Source: Halosaccharopolyspora lacisalsi
Lineage (GTDB): Bacteria; Actinomycetota; Actinomycetes; Mycobacteriales; Pseudonocardiaceae
NCBI RefSeq assembly: GCF_014137975.1
Contig: NZ_JACGWZ010000004.1
Span: 310,001 to 374,000, forward strand
Length of the DNA stretch: 64,000 nucleotides
Direction of reading: 5' to 3'
Part shown: one piece after another, positions 57,441-64,000 of the stretch
How the letters are laid out: the number at the start of each line of letters is the position of its first letter
Position numbering within the stretch: position 1 is the first letter of the stretch
Position numbers and translations under genes: made by a program
The notes under the pieces: model-generated
Databases searched by the model: none
What the model was told of the DNA's origin: nothing
The model's input: the letters and a program-made list of their open reading frames with translations, nothing else

Positions 57441-57796
57441 TCAGCAGCGCATGCGTTTCATCTCGGGATCGAGGGCCGGATCGGCGACCGCGGTCGCCGG
57501 ACGTGGCTGGTCGAGGTGGGCGACTCGGTGCCGGACTCGGTGGTGGCGAACACGGGGTCGGAGCCCGTCGGGGAGGTGCCGTCGTCGATCGTCGGGCAGA
57601 GCAGCCGCCGCCGTGCCGGCCGCTCTCGGCGTCGACCGACCTCGACACGTGCCGGGGAGGTCGTGTCGTCGATGCCGCCCGTCCGCGCGAGGTGGTGCGC
57701 CGTGCTGTACCCGACAATGTCCGCGCCGGTCACGAGTACCCGCGCGCTCGAACTCAGTCCCGAACCCATCGCCGCCCCCTGTTGCGTTTGAGACAA
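57441..57796 (-). pseudogene. Dimethylglycine oxidase remnant with a large internal deletion
   Basis: The N-terminal end (from ATG 57769, SSARVLVTGADIVGYSTAHHLAR) is the FAD-binding start of the dimethylglycine oxidase/dehydrogenase family, with the GxGxxG broken (GADIVG). Soon after it reads LLCPTIDDGTS and DPVF, which belong to the far C-terminal part, and in another frame DQPRPATAVADPALDPEMK and a TGA at 57441, the usual C-terminal end. About 700 codons between are missing, so it is a deletion relic with a further frameshift. It sits directly upstream of the DmdA-like operon. Confidence 0.75.
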
Positions 57797-57949
57797 CTTA
57801 CTGCTTCATGCGCAACAGTGCGCTCGATTCGGGGGGTGCGTCAAGACACACGTTCGGGCTAACTTTCGGCCTCTTGATCGGCGCGGTGCGTGAGGGGTGA
57901 GGTGGTCGGAACAGGGTGCGAGAGCGATTCGGGAAGTCCCGTGTCGGCT

Positions 57950-58621
57950 CTAGATCGCCTGCCGAATCGCCTGCTCGAAGTGATCCACGTGGGAGACCGC
58001 TGTCCGGTCGGCGCGGTCGGCGTCGCCCGCGATGACCGCTTCCAGCAGTTCCGCGTGTTCGCCGACGTGGTCGGCGACGTCGGGCAGCCGGTCGAAGAAC
58101 AGGCCCCAGATGCGCAGTGCCAGGTTGTAGTACTGCCCGAGGGTGGTTTCGAGGTACTCGTTGTGGGTGCAGCGGTAGAGCGCGCGGTGGACGCGGGCGT
58201 CGACGTCCATGATCGGCGCGGGATCGCGGGGAGTCGACGCGACCAGCTCGCGGAGCTCCGCGAGCTCGGCCCGGTCGGACTCGGTGGCGCGCTCGGCCGC
58301 CCGTCGTGCCGCGTGGCCCTCCAGGCGGCGGCGCACGTCGGCGATCAGGGCATGATCGGTGATGTTGACTTCGGTGACGAAGCTGCCCCTGCGGGGGTAG
58401 ATCGCCACCAGCGACTCGGCCTGGAGTCGCTTGACGGCCTCCCGGAACGGTGTCCTGCCGATGCTGAGCTCCCGCGTGAGCTGTCCCTCCTGCACGGGAG
58501 AGCCCGGGGCGAGTCGCAACGACAGGATCAGGTCGCGCAGGGTCAGATACGCGCGTTCGGCCTGGGACATGTCCGTTCCCGGGCCACTGTCGCCCCGCGG
58601 GGAATTGACCGATGCCGACAC
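57950..58621 (-). CDS. GntR-family (FCD) regulator of the sarcosine genes
   Basis: A 223-residue GntR/FCD protein: winged helix AYLTLRDLILSLRLAPGSPV with IGRTPFREAVKRLQAES, then an FCD domain with DVDARVHRALYRCTHNEYL and GEHAELLEAVIAGD. The start is GTG 58621. It is divergent from soxB, with a 14-bp palindrome between, so it likely represses the sarcosine oxidase operon and perhaps itself. Confidence 0.9.
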   Translation of the reverse strand: MSASVNSPRGDSGPGTDMSQAERAYLTLRDLILSLRLAPGSPVQEGQLTRELSIGRTPFREAVKRLQAESLVAIYPRRGSFVTEVNITDHALIADVRRRLEGHAARRAAERATESDRAELAELRELVASTPRDPAPIMDVDARVHRALYRCTHNEYLETTLGQYYNLALRIWGLFFDRLPDVADHVGEHAELLEAVIAGDADRADRTAVSHVDHFEQAIRQAI

Positions 58622-58642
58622 GGGTCGTAGCCTACCTCACAG

Positions 58643-58656
58643 ACTGATATATCAGT
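58643..58656. promoter_or_regulatory. 14-bp palindrome, candidate GntR operator
   Basis: actgatatatcagt is perfectly self-complementary and lies 22 bases from the gntR start and 83 bases before soxB. It is AT-rich against a GC-rich background and is a good operator candidate. Confidence 0.65.
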
Positions 58657-58738
58657 TGTCGAACAGTTGTGCGTGAGAATTGTCCGTGTTCCAGGGTCCG
58701 CTGATCGTCGACAACGGCGTCTTGATCAAGGAGCTACC

Positions 58739-59965
58739 GTGGCCACTCCCCGACGGACTCCGCCCGAACCGCCGGCACGCCTGTGGCGCAATCCCGAGCC
58801 GAAGAGCCGGTACGACGTGGTGATCGTCGGAGCTGGTGGGCACGGCCTGGCCACGGCGTACTACCTCGCGCGCGACCACGGCATTCGCGATATCGCCGTG
58901 CTGGAGCGCGGCTGGTTGGCGGGCGGCGGCACGGTTCGCAACACCATGATCATCCGTTCGGACTACCTGCTCGACGAGAGCACGGCGCTGTACGACCACG
59001 CGCTCGGACTCTGGGAACAGCTGCCCGACGAGCTGGAGTACGACTTCTCGTTCAGCCAGTGCGGTGTGCTGAACCTCGCCCACACCGAGCAGGAAGTTCG
59101 TGACTCCCGGCGCCGCGCTTTCGCCAACCAGCTCAACGGAGTCGATACGGAGTGGCTCGGTCCCGAGGAGGTCGCGGAGTTCTGCCCCGTGCTCGACACC
59201 TCCGGCGAGAGTCGGTACCCGGTGCTGGGAGCGACGTTGCAGCGCCGCGCCGGTACCGTCGAGCACGACCACGTGGCCTGGGCACTGGCACGCAAGTGCG
59301 ACGAGATGGGTGTGGACCTCGTGCAGAACTGCGAGGTCACCGGTTTTCGCACCGAGGGGGATCGGGTCACCGGCGTCCGGACCGGTCGTGGGCCGATCTC
59401 GGCGGGTCGGGTCGGACTGGCGGCGGCTGGGCGAACCAGTCCGCTCACCGACACCCTCGGGGTCAGGTTGCCGTTGCAGAGCCACCCGCTGCAGGCGTTG
59501 GCCTCCGAACTGCTCGAACCCGTCCATCCGTGCGCGGTGATGTCCAACCACGTCCACGTCTACTGCAGCCAGGCGCACAGGGGCGAACTCGTCCTCGGCG
59601 GGGGCATCGACTCCTACAACGGTTACGCCCAGCGGGGATCGGTGCACCTCGTCGAACGTCAGCTGGCCGCGGCGGTCGAGCTGTTCCCGATGTTCGCCCG
59701 GGCCCACGTGCTGCGTACCTGGGCGGGGACGGTCGACGTGACCCCGGACGCCTCGCCGATCATCGGTCCCACCCCCTACGGGAACCTCTTCGTCAACTGC
59801 GGTTGGGGCGCCGGTGGCTTCAAGGCCACGCCCGGCGCGGGCAGAGTGTTCGCCCACACCATCGCCACCGGCGAGCCGCACCCCCTCAACGCACCGTACG
59901 GGCTCGAACGGTTCACCACCGGAGCGCTCATCGACGAGCACGGCGCCACGGGCGTGGCGAACTAG
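58739..59965 (+). CDS. soxB: Sarcosine oxidase beta subunit
   Basis: A 408-residue FAD/FMN flavoprotein subunit of heterotetrameric sarcosine oxidase. The dinucleotide motif is [16 protein letters not shown], and the covalent FMN region is [18 protein letters not shown]. Start GTG 58739 has AAGGAG upstream. The enzyme demethylates sarcosine to glycine, passing the carbon to THF as methylene-THF and producing peroxide. It begins the soxBDAG operon. Confidence 0.95.
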   Translation: MATPRRTPPEPPARLWRNPEPKSRYDVVIVGAGGHGLATAYYLARDHGIRDIAVLERGWLAGGGTVRNTMIIRSDYLLDESTALYDHALGLWEQLPDELEYDFSFSQCGVLNLAHTEQEVRDSRRRAFANQLNGVDTEWLGPEEVAEFCPVLDTSGESRYPVLGATLQRRAGTVEHDHVAWALARKCDEMGVDLVQNCEVTGFRTEGDRVTGVRTGRGPISAGRVGLAAAGRTSPLTDTLGVRLPLQSHPLQALASELLEPVHPCAVMSNHVHVYCSQAHRGELVLGGGIDSYNGYAQRGSVHLVERQLAAAVELFPMFARAHVLRTWAGTVDVTPDASPIIGPTPYGNLFVNCGWGAGGFKATPGAGRVFAHTIATGEPHPLNAPYGLERFTTGALIDEHGATGVAN

Positions 59966-60037
59966 GCCGTGACTCCTGCGGTAGGCCGCGGGACTCACCT
60001 TCCACCCCTCCCACCGCCGTGAGGAAGAAGGAACGAC

Positions 60038-60307
60038 ATGCTGCTGATCCACTGCCCGTGGTGCGGCGCTCGCGACGAGGCCGAGTTCCGCTACGGAGGT
60101 CAGGCCCACGTCGACCGCCCGCCGGACCCGAACGCCGTCGACGACCGGGAATGGGGCGAGTACCTGTTCGTGCGGGACAACCCGCGCGGAAGGTTCTCCG
60201 AGCGCTGGGTGCATTCGGCGGGCTGCCGCCGCTGGTTCGACGTGGTCCGGGACACGGCCACGAACGAGATGAGTGCAGAGGTTCCCTCCCGGAGCGGAAG
60301 GCGGTGA
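60038..60307 (+). CDS. soxD: Sarcosine oxidase delta subunit
   Basis: An 89-residue zinc-binding subunit with IHCPWCGARDEAEF and VHSAGCRRWF supplying Cys/His ligands. It shows the family's YLFVRDNPRGRFSERW. It lies 72 bases after soxB and just before soxA. Confidence 0.95.
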   Translation: MLLIHCPWCGARDEAEFRYGGQAHVDRPPDPNAVDDREWGEYLFVRDNPRGRFSERWVHSAGCRRWFDVVRDTATNEMSAEVPSRSGRR

Positions 60308-60311
60308 CTCG

Positions 60312-63206
60312 ATGACCTCCCCGAACCGCCTGGACGCAACGGTCCGTCCGGGTCGCATCGACCGCACGCGCCGGCTGCGATTCACCTTCGACGGGACCGA
60401 ACTGCACGGACACCCCGGGGACACGCTGGCTTCGGCGCTGCTCGCCGAGGGCAGGACGGAGGTCACCACCTCGGTCCACCGGGGCCGTCCACGCGGCATC
60501 GTCGCCGCGGACCGCACCGAACCCAATGCGCTCGTCCAGCTGCACGGTGACTGCCCGGAACCGATGCTGCCCGCCACGCGGGTCGAACTCCGCGACGGGT
60601 TGGTCGCCGAGAGCCTCTCCGGGATCGGCTGGGTCGGTGACCGGCCGGACACGGCCGTGCACGACAAGAAGTACGTGCACGCCGACGTGGTCATCGTCGG
60701 CGCAGGGCCGTCCGGCCTCGCCGCCGCCCTGTCGGCCGGACGCAGTGGTGCGCGCGTGTTCCTCGTCGACGAACAGGCCGAACTCGGCGGCAGGTTGCTG
60801 GACGGGCACGAACGGATCGACGGCGCTGCGGCCACCGACTGGATCGCCCGCGCGGTGCGTGAACTCGCGGAGATCCCGGAGGTGCGGGTGCTCACCCGGG
60901 CCACCGCCGTGGGCTGTTACGACCACGATTACCTGCTCGTCGCCGAACACCGCACCGACCATCTCGACACTGTCGGTCCCCACCAGTCGCAGCAGCGCCT
61001 GTGGCACGTACGTGCCCGGCGTGTCGTGCTGGCCACGGGTGCACACGAGCGCCCCGTGGTGTTCGAGGACAACGACCGTCCGGGAATCATGCTCGCCGCT
61101 GCCGTGCGCAGCTACCTGAACCGCCATGCGGTCCTACCGGGACGCGATGCGGTCGTGTTCACCACCTCCGACAGCGCCTACTCGACGGCCCTGGACCTGT
61201 TGGCCGTGGGAGCGAGCGTGCCCGCGTTGGTGGACACCCGTCCGCAGCCGCCCGCTCACCTGGTCGACCAGGTCGAGGCGGCCGGGGGCCGGGTCCACCC
61301 GGGATCGACCGTGATCTCGACCAAGGGACACGACCGGGTTCGCGGAGCGCGCGTCACCGAGCTCGACGAGCAGGGCTGCCTGAGCGGAATCCCCTACGAG
61401 GTGGACTGCGACCTGCTGGCGGTCTGCGGTGGGTGGAGCCCGGTGGTGCACCTGTTCGGCCAGGCGGGCGGGTCGCTGCGCTGGGACAGGACAGCGGCCG
61501 GATTCGTTCCGGAATCCTCCGGGACTCACCTGCCCAGGGTGATCGGTTCCGCACGGGCCACCCACGATCTCGCCGGGAGCCTGGCCCAGGGGTTGGCCGC
61601 GGGTGCGGAGGCCGCCACCGCCTGCGGTTTCCGGATCGCGGCCCCACGGGTACCGCCGACGTCGGGAGACCGCCCGAACTCCAGGCCCCGACCGCTGTGG
61701 CTGGTTCCGGGGATGACGAAGCCGCCGGAGCAGTGGGACCGGCACTTCGTGGACCTGCAACGCGACGCCACCGTGGCCGACGTGTGGCGGGCGATCGGTG
61801 CGGGAATGCGCTCGGTGGAGCACGTCGAGCGCTACACCACGATCAGCACCGGTCAGGACCGGGGCAAGACCTCGGGAGTCAACGCCATCGGCGTGATCGC
61901 CGACGCGTTGATGGTCGACTCGCCGGGCGAGGTCGGCACGACCACGTTCCGCCCGCCCTACGCGCCGGTGCGGTTCGCGCTGATGGCCGGACGGGAGCGT
62001 GGCCACTTGCACGAGCCCGTCCGCACCACGTCGATGCACTCCTGGCACGAGGCTGCGGGTGCGGAGTTCGAGAACGTCGGCCAGTGGAAGCGCCCCCGGT
62101 ACTACCCGCGTCCCGGTGAGGACATGGATGCCGCCGTGCAACGCGAATGCCGGGCCGCGCGTACCGGCGTGGCGATGCAGGACGTCAGCACTCTCGGCAG
62201 GATCGAGATCGTCGGATCGGACGCTCCGGAGTTCCTCGACCGCGTCTGCACCAGCGGTTTCGCCGAGCTCGCCGTCGGCAGGGCCCGCTACGGGATGATG
62301 TGCGGGGCCGACGGGATGGTCCTCGACGACGGCGTGTCGATGCGGTTGGCCGCGGACCGCTACCTGATGAGCACCACCACGGGCGGCGCGGCAGGAGTGC
62401 TGGAATGGCTGGAGGAGTGGCTGCGGACCGAGTGGTCGGAGCTCGACGTGTACTGCACGTCGGTCACCGAGCAGTGGGCCGCGGTGGCCGTGGTCGGCCC
62501 CCGTTCCCGTGACGTGGTGGCTCGGCTCGCACCGGATCTGGACGTCTCGTCCGCGGGCTTCGGTTTCATGGAGTTCCGCGAGACGGAGCTGTACAACGGG
62601 ATTCCCGCCAGGATCAGCCGGATCTCGTTCTCCGGCGAACTGGCCTTCGAGATCAACGTCGCGAGGTGGTACGGGCTCGCCACGTGGGAAGCCGTGGCCG
62701 CGGCCGGTGCCGACCACGGCATCACCCCCTACGGCGCGGAGACGATGCACGTGCTGCGTGCCGAGAAGGGCTTCGTGGTCGTCGGTCAGGACACCGACGG
62801 CACGGTCACGCCACTGGACCTGGGCATGGACCGGCTGGTGTCCCGGCACAAGGACTTCATCGGCAAGCGCTCATTCGCGCGGCAGGACACCGCGCGCACC
62901 GACCGCAAGCAACTGGTCGGTCTGCTGCCGCTGGAGCGGGAGAGGCTCCTGCCCGAGGGGGTGCACCTGGTCGAACCGGACGTGCCGCTGCGCCCGCCGG
63001 TGCCGATGCTCGGTCACGTGACGTCCAGCTACCGCAGCGCCGCGCTGGACCGCACCTTCGCACTGGCCCTGATTCGCGACGGTCGACGCCGAATCGGCGA
63101 CGTGCTGCACGCGCCGTTCGAGGGCAGCAGCACCGCCGTCGAGGTCACCAGGCCGGTTTTCTACGACGAGGAAGGAGCCCGCCGTGACGGTGTTGAACAC
63201 GGTTGA
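60312..63206 (+). CDS. soxA: Sarcosine oxidase alpha subunit
   Basis: A 964-residue subunit. The N-terminal region FTFDGTELHGHPGDTLASALL is the 2Fe-2S-like fold, followed by the NAD/FAD domain (VVIVGAGPSGLAAALSAGRSG) and a GcvT-type THF domain at the C-terminus (GKRSF region, VGLLPLERERLLPEG). ATG 60312 follows a weak site. It uses THF to accept the methylene group from sarcosine. The stop overlaps soxG. Confidence 0.95.
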   Translation: MTSPNRLDATVRPGRIDRTRRLRFTFDGTELHGHPGDTLASALLAEGRTEVTTSVHRGRPRGIVAADRTEPNALVQLHGDCPEPMLPATRVELRDGLVAESLSGIGWVGDRPDTAVHDKKYVHADVVIVGAGPSGLAAALSAGRSGARVFLVDEQAELGGRLLDGHERIDGAAATDWIARAVRELAEIPEVRVLTRATAVGCYDHDYLLVAEHRTDHLDTVGPHQSQQRLWHVRARRVVLATGAHERPVVFEDNDRPGIMLAAAVRSYLNRHAVLPGRDAVVFTTSDSAYSTALDLLAVGASVPALVDTRPQPPAHLVDQVEAAGGRVHPGSTVISTKGHDRVRGARVTELDEQGCLSGIPYEVDCDLLAVCGGWSPVVHLFGQAGGSLRWDRTAAGFVPESSGTHLPRVIGSARATHDLAGSLAQGLAAGAEAATACGFRIAAPRVPPTSGDRPNSRPRPLWLVPGMTKPPEQWDRHFVDLQRDATVADVWRAIGAGMRSVEHVERYTTISTGQDRGKTSGVNAIGVIADALMVDSPGEVGTTTFRPPYAPVRFALMAGRERGHLHEPVRTTSMHSWHEAAGAEFENVGQWKRPRYYPRPGEDMDAAVQRECRAARTGVAMQDVSTLGRIEIVGSDAPEFLDRVCTSGFAELAVGRARYGMMCGADGMVLDDGVSMRLAADRYLMSTTTGGAAGVLEWLEEWLRTEWSELDVYCTSVTEQWAAVAVVGPRSRDVVARLAPDLDVSSAGFGFMEFRETELYNGIPARISRISFSGELAFEINVARWYGLATWEAVAAAGADHGITPYGAETMHVLRAEKGFVVVGQDTDGTVTPLDLGMDRLVSRHKDFIGKRSFARQDTARTDRKQLVGLLPLERERLLPEGVHLVEPDVPLRPPVPMLGHVTSSYRSAALDRTFALALIRDGRRRIGDVLHAPFEGSSTAVEVTRPVFYDEEGARRDGVEHG

Positions 63207-63813
63207 ACCAGCCACCGGTCTCGCGAGTCTGCGCCGCAGCCCCCTGGCGGACCGCGCAGCGGAATTCGCGGCCTCCAGCGCGGACGGACTGCGCGGGGTT
63301 CGACTGAGCGAGGAGGCGTTCCTGACGCAGGTGAACCTGCGGGTGCCCCCCGAGAGTCCCGCGCTGCTCGCCGGGCTGGAACGGGAACTGGGACTGGCGT
63401 TGCCGCATCGGCCGAACAGCGTGGTCGGCGACGAGCGCGACGCGGTGCTGTGGCTCGGTCCGGACGAGTGGTTGGTGATCGCTCCGGAAGGACGGGCCGA
63501 CCGGGTGGTGAGCCGGGCTCGCACCGCGATGGCCGACTCGGTCGGCTCCTCGGTGGACGTCTCCGCCGACCGGACGACCGTGCGGCTGGCGGGGCCGGTG
63601 TCCAGGGATGTGCTGGAGAAGGTGTGCTCGCTGGACCTGCACCCGCGTGCGTTCGGTGCGGGGCAGTGCGCCCGGACCCTGGTCGGCAGGGTTCGGGTCG
63701 CGCTCTGGCAGGTCGGTGCGGAGCCCGCGTACCGGCTGCTGGTCCACTGCTCCTTCGCCGGTTACCTGGCGGACCTGCTGCTCGACGCGATGGCGGAGTT
63801 CACCCACGCCTGA
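63184..63813 (+). CDS. soxG: Sarcosine oxidase gamma subunit
   Basis: A 209-residue subunit with the family pattern SPLADRAAEFAASSADG, ALPHRPNSVVGDERDAVLWLGPDEW and the C-terminal YLADLLLDAMAEFTHA. GTG 63184 overlaps the soxA end by 23 bases. It completes the operon. Confidence 0.92.
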   Translation: MTVLNTVEPATGLASLRRSPLADRAAEFAASSADGLRGVRLSEEAFLTQVNLRVPPESPALLAGLERELGLALPHRPNSVVGDERDAVLWLGPDEWLVIAPEGRADRVVSRARTAMADSVGSSVDVSADRTTVRLAGPVSRDVLEKVCSLDLHPRAFGAGQCARTLVGRVRVALWQVGAEPAYRLLVHCSFAGYLADLLLDAMAEFTHA

Positions 63814-63832
63814 CGCCTCCCGAAAGGACTTC

Positions 63833-64000
63833 TCACCCGGGAGCCGTCGGCGCCGTCCTGGCGGTGCGTCCGGAACCGGGTACGGAGTTCGCGGTGAGTT
63901 TCCTGCGGTAGGCGGCGAAGCGCTTCGGGTCGTTCATGGCGAAGACCGCCACCAGTCTTCCCCCGCGTCGGTAGGTGGCCACGAACTTGCGTGCCTTCGT
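63833..64000 (-). CDS. FAD-dependent ferredoxin/NAD(P)H reductase, 3' part
   Basis: The window edge cuts this gene. The visible 55 codons end with KFVATYRRGGRLVAVFAMNDPKRFAAYRRKL, the typical C-terminal strand of pyridine nucleotide-disulfide and ferredoxin-reductase-like enzymes, then a polar tail and TGA at 63833. It is convergent with soxG. A role as electron carrier for an oxygenase in the same methyl-catabolism region is possible but unseen. Confidence 0.75.
   Translation of the reverse strand, partial: TKARKFVATYRRGGRLVAVFAMNDPKRFAAYRRKLTANSVPGSGRTARTAPTAPG

Overview
The window is very GC-rich. It uses many GTG and TTG starts, and most adjacent co-directional genes overlap by four bases (ATGA, GTGA or TTGA). 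Gene content (SigF with an RsbW-type kinase, a DUF5753 helix-turn-helix protein with DUF397, an IdeR-type iron box, the actinobacterial helicase with DUF3516, mutA-mutB-meaB, soxBDAG) points to a filamentous actinobacterium, probably Pseudonocardiales. A halophile such as Actinopolyspora is a guess from the osmolyte-type catabolism at the right end. I saw no rRNA, tRNA, CRISPR array, insertion sequence or phage. The window looks like an ordinary chromosomal segment with one small decayed locus near 47.7-48.6 kb.

Layout. 1-2.35 kb: a coupled Tm-1-like / PEP-hydrolase-like / SRPBCC operon. 2.4-8.85 kb: a sugar and sulfur region. It holds an NDP-sugar epimerase, a GT-C plus GT2 glycosyltransferase polypeptide, GtrA, a SqdB-type UDP-sulfoquinovose synthase, and a convergent TauE/SafE sulfite-type carrier preceded by a 30-codon cysteine-containing leader peptide. 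9.5-14.5 kb: a secreted M23 peptidase, the rsbW-sigF pair, a VKOR-DsbA oxidative folding pair, and a GntR regulator. 14.7-21.3 kb: a PucR-type regulator and a four-gene 2-oxoacid dehydrogenase complex (lpd-E1alpha-E1beta-E2). 21.4-31.9 kb: an iron-siderophore lipoprotein under an iron box, an EI24 membrane protein, a divergent MarR/DoxX pair around a perfect palindrome, DUF2071, M20 and M50 hydrolases, an aldo/keto reductase, a GGDEF-EAL protein with both signature motifs degenerate, and a dienelactone hydrolase. 32-35.7 kb: secreted LVIVD-repeat and DUF305 proteins and a DUF2267-pterin dehydratase fusion. 35.7-42.2 kb: methylmalonyl-CoA mutase with its GTPase chaperone, plus an upstream MGT-type glycosyltransferase. 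42.4-44.6 kb: a lytic polysaccharide monooxygenase and an SGNH hydrolase whose signal peptide is split by a 19-bp tandem duplication. 44.8-48.6 kb: a DUF397/DUF5753 regulator locus, a zinc metallopeptidase and a frameshifted toxin/immunity-like pair. 48.8-52.8 kb: helicase, universal stress protein, methyltransferase. 53.0-64.0 kb: a one-carbon region with methenyl-THF cyclohydrolase, Fhs, MetF, a DmdA-like GcvT-family demethylase, a dimethylglycine oxidase remnant, GntR and soxBDAG.

How the genes fit together. At the right end the genes form an almost complete route that loads methyl groups onto tetrahydrofolate and oxidises them toward formate. Sarcosine oxidase feeds methylene-THF and the DmdA-like enzyme would feed methyl-THF; the methylene-THF dehydrogenase step is not in the window. 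At the left end SqdB (which consumes sulfite), a sulfite-type carrier and a cysteine leader peptide sit together with glycosyltransferases. That suggests a sulfosugar-containing cell-surface product whose sulfur supply responds to cysteine. This link is my inference from neighbourhood. Motif-level calls come from reading the translations; no database search was run.
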